Assembly: GCF_001584615.1 (NCBI RefSeq)
Contig: NZ_LQQC01000010.1
Coordinates: 779,293-843,292 of the forward strand
From: Brevibacterium ravenspurgense
GTDB taxonomy: Bacteria > Actinomycetota > Actinomycetes > Actinomycetales > Brevibacteriaceae
DNA: 64,000 bases
Reading direction: 5' to 3'
Shown: piece after piece, positions 57,597-64,000 of the stretch
Layout: each line of letters starts with the position of its first letter
How positions within the stretch are numbered: position 1 is the first letter of the stretch
Made by a program: the position numbers and the translations under genes
The notes under the pieces: model-generated
Database searches by the model: none
What the model was told of the DNA's origin: nothing
Seen by the model: the letters and a program-made list of their open reading frames with translations, nothing else

Positions 57597-60323
57597 ATGC
57601 GCGGTCTGTTCGCGGTCTGTACCTCGTTTGCGGCGGTTGCGGCTACGGCTGCCGCGTTCGCTGCGGCTCCTGCCCTTGCAGGGCCGGATGACGATCGCAG
57701 TGTCGAAACACAGGCGCACATCGATGCGCCGAAGGTCTTTTGGAATATAGAGGCGAACTCATTCGTCATCAATTCGCAGGCAGGTGGGAAAACCGTTTCG
57801 CTGGATAAAACGGCCAATTGGGTCGGCCGTGGCTATAACGATGACGGCAGCCAGAATTATGTTTTTCCGATTACGGACGATCCCCGCCTGAACTTCCTGG
57901 GCCAGGATGGTCAGCTGCTCTACATGGCACCGCAGGTCCCGGGACCGGGCAACAGCCCCATCTGGTCGGGCTTCGGCGCTGACACCGCAGTGCCCATTGA
58001 AAACTTCCTTGACGGGAACTTCGCTTTGGAGCTCGTCGGCTTCAACGGTCCGGGCGAAATGAACATGTTCAACTATTCGACGTTCGGCAACCTGCCCGTG
58101 ACGCGCCTGTTCTCGTCACATGACAAGGTTTCGCGAACCGTGTGGCTGGATCCGGGCACGCACACGCACAACATCACAACGTTTACAAAACCCGGCCGCT
58201 ATGAGGTCACTTTCGATGCGAGCGCTCGCACGACTGATGGCGCTTTTACTGCTTCGAAGCCCACAACCCTGGTGTGGCGTGTGGGCGGCACGAACCCGGC
58301 TGATGAAAAGCTCGGTGATGTTAAGACCGCCTACAACAATGCCGGGAACGTTAGCGGCACCTCGTCCCCGAACTTCACAATCGCCCCGCACACCGGCAGT
58401 GATAAAGACGGTGACAAGAACCTGACCGATCTGACTTTCGATGCTGGCACTGAAGCCGCCGAGGGCACGGTCGTGTTCTACATCGACGGCTATCACCTTG
58501 CTGAGGTCCCGGTGAAGAATGGCAAGGCGACGTGGAGTGAAATGATCGGCTCCACCTCATCAACCTTCCAGGCAGTGTTCGTGCCGACCAAGGGTGCGGC
58601 ACGCTGGGTCAGTGCGCCGCTTACCTCGAGTACCGGGCAGAAGCCCGTGTCCACGAATCAGCCGGGGGAGTTTCCGCAGGAAACCCCCGCAGCATCTGCC
58701 GGCGGCTTCTCAAATGGCGAGGTGAAGGTCGGCTCCCGTGATGTCTCTGTCAGTGCCCGTGGGCAAAGCGACGACAACAGGGTCACGATTGAAACGAAAC
58801 CCGCCGATGATTCGCTCATCTACAACATCACGGGTGGTTTCTATGAAAAGGGCTATGACGAACCCACCTGCTCTGTTGATGGTGTCAGCGGTCCGGGGCG
58901 GAGAAACCTCGAGGTGGACCGTGAGTACTGCAAGGGCGACGAATACACGCTGAAGCTGACGCTGGAACCGCAGCCTCGTGCAGCGATCGGCAATACGGAC
59001 ACAGTTGATCTGGGCAAGGTCAGCAGTGCCGGTAAAACCGTGGAGACTCGTTTCTCTGAAATCGGTGCGGGCGCAACTCCGCCACCGGGTAACGGCGGTG
59101 AAGAACCCGGCCCTGGAGAAGGCGGCATGAAGCCGAAGCCGGGGGAGGGGCCTGAACAACCGGATCCGGGTGACGGCAATGACGGTTCTGACGGGGACCT
59201 CCTGAGCACGCCTGTCACAATCAGCCGTGGGCATGTAGACCTGCGCGCAATGGATCACAAGGGCGAATTCTCTGTGGCCCTCGGTGATGATTCGCGTCAG
59301 CATGCCACGGAGTCGGTGACTCGCACGATTGATTCGACGACGCTGGCCGTCACGAAGCTCGCGAAGGTCAAGCGTGAAGGCAATGTGCTTGCCGATCCGA
59401 GCTACGACGTGCTTGGGCCCAAGGGCTCTGAGCTGTATGTTCTGCCGCAGGCTCAGCAGCCGGGCCGGGTGTGGCCGGGCTTTTCGAGCGAAACACTTGA
59501 CCGCGCGAAGTACCCCGAGGGTGCGACGATGACGCTCACGCCGGTCAGTGCTCCTGAGGGCGGCAAGTGGTTTGCCTACACGGAGAATCTGGGCGCGATC
59601 CAGAAGATGTACGCATCGAGCGACAAGGCCGCCGACATTCCTCTGCCGCCTGGCACACACATGCACACCGCGTGGGCATTCACGAAGCCCGGAACGTACA
59701 CGATCGACCTGACCGCGCGAGCTAAGCAGGCCAGCGGTGGTGAACGCAGCGCCGGTGGCGAAGTGCAGACGAAGACTCAGCGCCTGACCTTCGAGGTGGT
59801 GCAGAAGTCAACCGGGGACGAAGGCGAGGTGCCAGGTGACGGGCCTGGCGAGGTGCCGGGTGACGGGCCTGGCGAGGTGCCAGGTGACGGGTCTGGTCAG
59901 GAACCAAGCGTGCCAGAAGCTCCCGGCGGTGAGTCGGGTGATCAGGGCGGCACGAACCCGGGTGCAGATGCCCCGGAGGCTCCGGGCGGCAATCCGGGTG
60001 GGTCTGGTGCGGAGCCTGGCGAGGAATCTGGCGAGGACTCTGGCACGGAACAGCCGGGTGCAGACCGGGGTGAAGATTCCAGCGCGGGCGCAACGGGCGC
60101 CTCGGGTGGTGACGTTAGCAGTGCATCAAACGGTTCGGCAGGTGCTGCTGATGGTGCCGCTTCGGGTGAAACTGCTTCGGGTGGCGGTGGCACTCTGCCG
60201 CGCACGGGTGCGACGCTTCTGCCTCTTGGAATGGCAGCTGGTGTTCTCGTTGGTGGGGGTGCTGTGCTGGTGGCAGCTGGTCGCCGTCCAATTCGGCGAC
60301 ACGAAAAGCGCAGAAATCGATAG
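57597..60323 (+). CDS. Wall-anchored choice-of-anchor M domain (actinobacterial surface-anchored) protein
   Basis: 908 residues from ATG 57597 (AAGGAGGGG site); the TTG at 57582 overlaps that site. Signal peptide MRGLFAVCTSFAAVAATAAA ends in Ala-Leu-Ala near residue 28. Two anchor-M type domains end in DPGTHTHNITTFTKPGRYEV (about residue 185) and PPGTHMHTAWAFTKPGTYTI (about 684), the His-rich signature of the family otherwise linked to metal ABC transport. Proline/glycine stalks include (GEVPGDGP)3. LPRTG at residue 867 is followed by a helix. The C-terminal RRHEKRRNR is not native: it is read from a toxin-tail remnant in another frame (see findings). Confidence 0.82.
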   Translation: MRGLFAVCTSFAAVAATAAAFAAAPALAGPDDDRSVETQAHIDAPKVFWNIEANSFVINSQAGGKTVSLDKTANWVGRGYNDDGSQNYVFPITDDPRLNFLGQDGQLLYMAPQVPGPGNSPIWSGFGADTAVPIENFLDGNFALELVGFNGPGEMNMFNYSTFGNLPVTRLFSSHDKVSRTVWLDPGTHTHNITTFTKPGRYEVTFDASARTTDGAFTASKPTTLVWRVGGTNPADEKLGDVKTAYNNAGNVSGTSSPNFTIAPHTGSDKDGDKNLTDLTFDAGTEAAEGTVVFYIDGYHLAEVPVKNGKATWSEMIGSTSSTFQAVFVPTKGAARWVSAPLTSSTGQKPVSTNQPGEFPQETPAASAGGFSNGEVKVGSRDVSVSARGQSDDNRVTIETKPADDSLIYNITGGFYEKGYDEPTCSVDGVSGPGRRNLEVDREYCKGDEYTLKLTLEPQPRAAIGNTDTVDLGKVSSAGKTVETRFSEIGAGATPPPGNGGEEPGPGEGGMKPKPGEGPEQPDPGDGNDGSDGDLLSTPVTISRGHVDLRAMDHKGEFSVALGDDSRQHATESVTRTIDSTTLAVTKLAKVKREGNVLADPSYDVLGPKGSELYVLPQAQQPGRVWPGFSSETLDRAKYPEGATMTLTPVSAPEGGKWFAYTENLGAIQKMYASSDKAADIPLPPGTHMHTAWAFTKPGTYTIDLTARAKQASGGERSAGGEVQTKTQRLTFEVVQKSTGDEGEVPGDGPGEVPGDGPGEVPGDGSGQEPSVPEAPGGESGDQGGTNPGADAPEAPGGNPGGSGAEPGEESGEDSGTEQPGADRGEDSSAGATGASGGDVSSASNGSAGAADGAASGETASGGGGTLPRTGATLLPLGMAAGVLVGGGAVLVAAGRRPIRRHEKRRNR

Positions 60324-60366
60324 GATTTTCCGTAAGCACCTGGCGACGCTGGAGGAAGCACAGTGA
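60292..60366 (+). pseudogene. Remnant of a toxin-like C-terminus, copy 1
   Basis: FGDTKSAEIDRIFRKHLATL-EEAQ, then TGA at 60364-60366, is encoded in the frame of the downstream gene's ribosome-binding site. It is 24 codons long and nearly identical to 62741-62815. Its TGA overlaps the GTG start of the following gene (GTGA). The rest of the presumed gene is missing; upstream lies the surface-protein 3' end in a different frame. Confidence 0.6.
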
Positions 60367-60836
60367 CTGCATCCGATTTCGAGGTAGATCTCGACTCCGC
60401 CGAATCGATCCTGGAGATTACGGGCTGGTGCCTGCGTGCAGACGAGCGGCTCAACGAGGAAAAACCGTGGGACGGCTTTGTGGTCCTGACTGGTTTTGAG
60501 GAAGCGCACGCGGCGATGCAGGCATGGCGGTTTGTCGGTGAAGAGACCCTGCCCACGGGGGTGAACATTGCCAATCCGGCGTTCAACCTTGACGTGATGG
60601 AACGGCTGCGTGAGCTCACTGCCGACCCCGAACGCGGTGAATGGCAGACCTGGGTCATTCTCTATGACCTCGCCAGCGACTCCTTCGATCACATCTTCCT
60701 GTGGCCGGGAGAAGATGCTGGGTACAACGTGATCGGCTACGACACCCCGATGTCGACGATTGAAGCACTGAATCCCGCCCATCCTGCTGAAGAGCCGCAA
60801 TGGCTGACTGCGGCCAGGGGCAAGCCGCCCGTCTGA
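60363..60836 (+). CDS. Immunity-like small acidic protein, copy 1
   Basis: 157 residues from a GTG behind GGAGGAAGCACA. Very acidic, rich in Trp and Asp; core segments are DSAESILEITGWCLRADERL, WDGFVVLTGF, AWRFVGEE, RLRELTADPERGEWQTWV and YDLASDSFDHIFLWPGED. It is about 60% identical by eye to the gene at 62812, with a divergent C-terminal tail. The second half resembles the layout of YezG/DUF600 immunity proteins but this is not proven. The overlapping remnant upstream suggests a toxin-immunity origin. Confidence 0.65.
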   Translation: MTASDFEVDLDSAESILEITGWCLRADERLNEEKPWDGFVVLTGFEEAHAAMQAWRFVGEETLPTGVNIANPAFNLDVMERLRELTADPERGEWQTWVILYDLASDSFDHIFLWPGEDAGYNVIGYDTPMSTIEALNPAHPAEEPQWLTAARGKPPV

Positions 60837-60859
60837 CGACATTGGAGGAAGCGCAGTGA
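60837..60859 (+). pseudogene. Remnant of the same toxin-like C-terminus, copy 2 (very short)
   Basis: After the stop of copy 1 the sequence reads CGACATTGGAGGAAGCGCAG-TGA, the last seven or so codons of the tail (TLEEAQ), followed by GTG 60856. Confidence 0.5.
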
Positions 60860-60945
60860 CTGCGCCCGATATCCAGGTGGATTAAGACTCTGCCGATTCG
60901 ATCCTGGAAGCCATCGGCCGTCATCCAGGGATTCCAGCGCCGCTA
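60856..60945 (+). pseudogene. Broken immunity-like gene, copy 2
   Basis: Begins MTAPDIQVD like the other copies, then has an in-frame TAA at codon 10; after it DSADSILEAIGR continues the family and the homology ends at about 60920. The 3' end meets the mycosin gene stop at 60943-60945. Confidence 0.65.
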
Positions 60946-62481
60946 ACCCTGCTTCGGCTGGCCGCCCGACTCCTGCCGCTGCTGGTTCGGAGCAAACTGA
61001 TGAGGCGGATACTGCTGAGGCGGCCCGGCAGGGGCGGTCCGGTTCTTGCGTCGAGCCAGGACGACGATGAGCACAAGGACGGCGATGAGTGCAAGGACGA
61101 CGATGACTCCCGCCGCAATCCCGACCACAGCGAGGGTCGGGAAACCTGCGGGCTGGGCCGGCGTGGCGGCCGTTTCCTTATCAGACGAGGTATCGCTCCC
61201 GTTACCCCAAACCCCGGCGTTCGGGGCCATCCCCAGCCAGCCTTCATCCTTTGCCACCTGGGGCAGCCACCTGACGGCCTCCGGGTCGACGCCCGCATCA
61301 ACCTTGTAGTGCTCGGGATAGGCCATTGTCGACTCGTCCGCGAAGCCGTCGCACAGTTCACGCACGACATCCCACTGCGGATCATCGTTGGCCGTACCGG
61401 GATAGGTGATGGGCTCATCGGGATACTGCATCGGGTCATTGTCGATAAACGCAACCGGATCGATGACACCAAACCCGAGCTCACTGCTCTGGCGCCCGCC
61501 GTTGCTCGCCGTTTCCGTCAGCGAGTGAATGAGTTGGTGATAGGTCGCATCGGGCCATCTTTGGTGTCCGAGCGCCAGCGTTCCCGCAACGATCGGCGAC
61601 GAAAAGCTCGTGCCTGCACCATTGGACACCAGTTTTCCATCCGCCTCGCGCAAGGTGAGCTTCTCCCCGGGCGCCGCAACCGTGAGCCCCTCACCTGCTG
61701 CTGCCCAGTTCGTGGCTGCTGCGCCCGGCTTCGAGGCGGTCACCGACACCACACCCGGCAGGCCCGCCGATTCGGCGGAGACATTCCCGTCGTTTCCCGC
61801 GCCGGTTATGAGCGCCTTGCCGCGCATCTGCCAGTAGGCATTCTGGTAGCTGGACGGCTGGGTCGGCCCGAGTCTCGACATCGACATAATGTCGGCCCCA
61901 CGCTTTTCGGCCTCCATCATGCGCCCGCCACCGAGCACCACCATCTCATCGCAGTCGGACGGCCAGCCCGATGAGGACGGGGTCAAGGCAAAGGGCTGTT
62001 CCATGACGAGTAGCTTTGCCTTCGGCGCCACCCCTTGAATACGCCCGTCGCCACCCTGTCCGACGATCATCGTCGCCACCTGAGTCCCGTGCGCAACGGA
62101 CTCCTGGTAAGTGGCCCCGTCAAGATCTACGGCGCTCTTCGAGGCTTCCCGCATCGGCAGGCATTCATCGGACATCGGCACGAATTCGATATCAGCGCCC
62201 TGGAGGTCGGGGGAATTGAGGTCGACGCCCGTTTCCGCGATAGCGATCGTCACCCCAGACCCATCGAGGCCCTTATCGCGCAACTTCACGTAGCCCAGTT
62301 CATCGTCAAACCACGGCGAGGCATCGCCGGCAGCAACCGACGGAGCGAGTGGGATGACAATGCTCCCGGCCATTGTGACGGCGGCAAGAAGAGCGCCCCA
62401 GATCTGCCGGCCTACGGTTCGGCCCCGGGCCGTCCCACACCGTGACGCCGTCACATCAGTCGGGGAATCCTCAACGCGCAT
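60943..62481 (-). CDS. Mycosin-like (S8) subtilisin protease with C-terminal membrane anchor
   Basis: 512 residues from ATG 62481 (GAGAGGA upstream), the frame being open further to 62550. Signal-type helix near residues 25-48 (IWGALLAAVTMAGSIVIPLA). Catalytic triad: Asp in AIAETGVDLNSPDL, His in SVAHGTQVATMI, Ser in GTSFSSPIVAG; the oxyanion Asn is in ITGAGNDGN. A Pro/Thr linker precedes a single hydrophobic helix (about residues 445-475) and a Pro/Gln-rich tail. Type VII secretion systems usually carry such proteases (MycP) beside EccB-EccE and WXG100 genes; none is seen here. Antisense to flanking genes. Confidence 0.85.
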   Translation of the reverse strand: MRVEDSPTDVTASRCGTARGRTVGRQIWGALLAAVTMAGSIVIPLAPSVAAGDASPWFDDELGYVKLRDKGLDGSGVTIAIAETGVDLNSPDLQGADIEFVPMSDECLPMREASKSAVDLDGATYQESVAHGTQVATMIVGQGGDGRIQGVAPKAKLLVMEQPFALTPSSSGWPSDCDEMVVLGGGRMMEAEKRGADIMSMSRLGPTQPSSYQNAYWQMRGKALITGAGNDGNVSAESAGLPGVVSVTASKPGAAATNWAAAGEGLTVAAPGEKLTLREADGKLVSNGAGTSFSSPIVAGTLALGHQRWPDATYHQLIHSLTETASNGGRQSSELGFGVIDPVAFIDNDPMQYPDEPITYPGTANDDPQWDVVRELCDGFADESTMAYPEHYKVDAGVDPEAVRWLPQVAKDEGWLGMAPNAGVWGNGSDTSSDKETAATPAQPAGFPTLAVVGIAAGVIVVLALIAVLVLIVVLARRKNRTAPAGPPQQYPPHQFAPNQQRQESGGQPKQG

Positions 62482-62616
62482 TACCGGGGTCCTCTCACCT
62501 CGGGCCAACATGAAATAAACCGCGGCGACGCCCCCAACCCTAGACGCCACCCGTCAAAACTAGTGCGCATGGATGAACACCACGTGAACCATGCCACCAC
62601 ATAAAACGAAGGCTGC

Positions 62617-62735
62617 CTCTCGGATACGCACCCGGCGGTCGAACCTTTCCCGTGCGTGTGAACGAAGATCGCCGACTCCTGCCTTTTCGGCGAGTTGTAA
62701 TCCACCACGGCCACGTGACGGTCTGCGGGATTCAG
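62617..62735 (-). pseudogene. Fragment of an L,D-transpeptidase gene (copy 1)
   Basis: On the minus strand HVAVVDYNSPKRQESAIFVH and HGKGSTAGCVS match the gene at 63303-63764 (HVAVVDYNSARKK ... FVHKHGKGSTAGCVS). Both ends are cut: homology stops at about 62732 in one direction (next to the toxin tail) and at about 62617 in the other. Confidence 0.75.
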
Positions 62736-62740
62736 TCCAT

Positions 62741-62815
62741 TTCGGCCACACGAAAAGCGCAGAAACCGATAGGGTTTTCCGTAAGCACCTGGCGATGCTG
62801 GAGGAAGCGCAGTGA
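62741..62815 (+). pseudogene. Remnant of a toxin-like C-terminus, copy 3
   Basis: FGHTKSAETDRVFRKHLAML-EEAQ then TGA at 62813-62815, overlapping GTG 62812. Nucleotide identity with 60292-60366 is nearly complete, and begins abruptly at about 62736 next to the transpeptidase fragment. Confidence 0.6.
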
Positions 62816-63243
62816 CTGTCCCCGATATCGAGGTGGATTACGACTCTGCCGAATCGATCCTGGAAGTCATCGGCCGGTGCCTGCGGGTGGACAGGAAACT
62901 CAATCAGCGCAAGCCGTGGGACGGTTTTGTGGTTGTGTCCGGTTACGAGCCGGGGCACTCAGCTCACCAGGCGTGGCGGTTTGTTGGTGAGGAGACCCAG
63001 ATCACCACAGTGTCCTCGCTGAATCCGGCGTTCAACAAGGCGCTGATCGTGCGGTTGCGTGAGCTCACTGCAGATCCCGAGCGTGGTGATTGGCAGACCT
63101 GGATTGCCCGATACGACCTCGCCAGCGACAGCTTCGACCACACGTTCCTATGGCCTGGGGAAGACAACGGCTATAACGTGCTTGCCTATGACACCCCGAT
63201 GTCGGCGATCGAAAAACTGAACCCGGCCGACCAAGCTGAGTAA
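62812..63243 (+). CDS. Immunity-like small acidic protein, copy 3
   Basis: 143 residues, GTG start behind GGAGGAAGCGC. Same domain as the gene at 60363: DSAESILEVIGRCLRVDRKL, PWDGFVVVSGYEPGHSAHQA, WRFVGEETQ, RLRELTADPERGDWQTWIAR and YDLASDSFDHTFLWPGEDNG. Divergence is greatest in the middle (residues about 60-75), where an immunity protein could meet its toxin. Function is inferred from context. Confidence 0.65.
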   Translation: MTVPDIEVDYDSAESILEVIGRCLRVDRKLNQRKPWDGFVVVSGYEPGHSAHQAWRFVGEETQITTVSSLNPAFNKALIVRLRELTADPERGDWQTWIARYDLASDSFDHTFLWPGEDNGYNVLAYDTPMSAIEKLNPADQAE

Positions 63244-63302
63244 CCGCAAAAGCCAAATTCGCCGCGTGCTCTTCTCGCCCGGTTGAGGTCGCACCCGCAC
63301 CC

Positions 63303-63764
63303 CTACTGGTTCTTCAGTTCACCTCGGGGAGCGATCACAATCCGCGGGCTGTGCTGCGGCTGCAACCAGGTGACGAGCGTGACCATCTGCTTCTCTGTCA
63401 CGGATACGCACCCGGCGGTCGAACCTTTACCGTGCTTGTGAACGAAAATCGCGGAACCGCGGCCCTTTTTCCTAGCAGAGTTGTAGTCCACCACGGCCAC
63501 GTGACTGTACTGCGGGATCTTGGAGAACACCTCGGCGTCCTTAGCGCGGCAATTGCTGTTGGGCGCACTCATCCACGTGTTGTAGTGGCGTGAACCAGAC
63601 CGTGAACACCATTGGTCGTTGCGGTCGGCGCGACGGTACTTGATCTTGGTGCCTTTGGGTTTTGCTTTGGTGCCGAAGGTGAAAGGGATGCGGTATTGCC
63701 CCATGGGTGTCTTGCCGTCGCCTTCGCGTTTAGCCTTCGCGGTCGCCAGTCCCTTGGTCAACAC
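63303..63764 (-). pseudogene. L,D-transpeptidase (YkuD-type) catalytic domain, N-terminally truncated
   Basis: 153 residues from GTG 63764, immediately after an in-frame stop. The catalytic region is complete: KREGDGKTPMGQYRIP, then HGKGSTAGCVSV with the active-site Cys and its His. Enzymes of this kind make 3-3 cross-links in peptidoglycan and need an export signal, which is missing; the 5' boundary coincides with an AT-rich junction. I call it a truncated gene. Confidence 0.65.
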
Positions 63765-63767
63765 GGA

Positions 63768-63930
63768 TTATATAATTGACGGTAACCGCTTAATTCAACG
63801 TGTCCACACCGATGCCGCAACAATTTATCCTGTAGTCGCCGACCCTTTCTGGATCCCTGCTTTAGGTGTTATGGCGGCTCTTCCGGTTTCAGAGTGCGTG
63901 ACGCGGTCTCTGACTGCCGGGTGTTGGTGA
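63768..63930 (+). pseudogene. Gene fragment with a YPVVADPFW motif next to the junction
   Basis: In the frame ending at 63930, TDYIIDGNRLIQRVHTDAAT and IYPVVADPFWIPAL resemble a segment found in several secreted actinobacterial proteins. It starts abruptly at the AT-rich boundary (63766 on) and has no start codon of its own. It looks like a piece of another gene brought in by recombination. Confidence 0.5.
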
Positions 63931-63942
63931 TGAATGAGGGGC

Positions 63943-63993
63943 GGGCCTTGGGTGAAGATAGAAGTTCCTCAACTCGTCTCTCACCCAAGGCCC
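63943..63993 (+). repeat. 13-bp perfect inverted repeat near the right edge
   Basis: GGGCCTTGGGTGA (63943-63955) and TCACCCAAGGCCC (63981-63993) bracket 25 bp. No T-run follows, which argues against a simple terminator; it may be the end of an insertion sequence that continues outside the window. Confidence 0.4.
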
Positions 63994-64000
63994 TGTCGTG

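Noticed and set aside
62482..62550. A longer N-terminus for the mycosin-like protease
   Set aside because: ATG 62481 has a GAGAGGA site at good distance and gives a normal signal-type N-terminus; the extension would put hydrophobic residues and charges in an unusual order.

Overview
The window looks like chromosomal DNA of a high-GC Gram-positive actinobacterium, most probably a member or close relative of the Micrococcaceae. The reasons are the gene order around the ribosomal protein clusters (no rpsN between rplE and rpsH, no rpsD between rpsK and rpoA), the glyA-folD-xth-trpS-sdhBADC-manC-M20 amidohydrolase neighbourhood, many GTG/TTG starts, apparently leaderless promoters and LPXTG-type wall anchors. 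The genus is not settled by the sequence.

Layout. 1-2.6 kb: the tail of a DUF559-like protein, a dispersed repeat, pfkA and a DUF1707 protein. 2.7-7.4 kb: str operon (rpsL, rpsG, fusA, tuf). 7.4-17.2 kb: S10 and spc operons (rpsJ to rplO). 17.3-20.3 kb: secY, adk, map. 20.3-24.1 kb: two accessory genes, a wall-anchored TAP-type peptidase and a calpain-like cysteine protease, inserted where infA would normally follow. 24.2-27.3 kb: infA, rpmJ, rpsM, rpsK, rpoA, rplQ. 27.7-34.0 kb: one-carbon genes glyA-folD, an acetyltransferase, exonuclease III, a YbdD remnant, trpS and an App1-type phosphatase. 34.3-34.8 kb: tandem repeat block. 34.9-38.4 kb: succinate dehydrogenase operon. 38.7-43.7 kb: manC, an M20 hydrolase, adenosine deaminase, a membrane protein and a lipoprotein. 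43.8-46.7 kb: a MarR regulator divergent from sucCD. 46.9-47.5 kb: more repeats. 47.6-49.4 kb: universal stress protein and an rRNA-methylase-like protein. 49.5-54.8 kb: an ABC exporter (FtsX-like permease plus ATPase) with a DesK/NarL-type two-component system whose response regulator is frameshifted. 55-60.3 kb: two large wall-anchored surface proteins. 60.3-64 kb: a scrambled accessory region.

How the genes work together. The first half is the translation and secretion core: ribosomal proteins, elongation factors, RNA polymerase alpha, SecY, adenylate kinase and methionine aminopeptidase. The middle holds central metabolism (phosphofructokinase, the two TCA steps sucCD and sdhCDAB, serine/glycine-folate one-carbon flow, purine salvage). 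The last 15 kb faces the cell surface.

The most unusual part is 60.3-63.9 kb. Three copies of a small immunity-like gene (two intact, one broken) each sit behind a short, conserved coding tail whose stop codon overlaps the gene's GTG start, as in a toxin-immunity pair from which all but the last codons of the toxin are gone. They are interleaved with a mycosin-like subtilisin protease and two partial copies of an L,D-transpeptidase gene. One tail has been joined to the 3' end of a surface-protein gene and now supplies its last residues. Other points of interest are an intergenic repeat family at five loci, an octamer (CGAGGTGG) recurring between genes, a compact intracellular calpain-like protease, and a frameshift in a G6 run of a response regulator gene.
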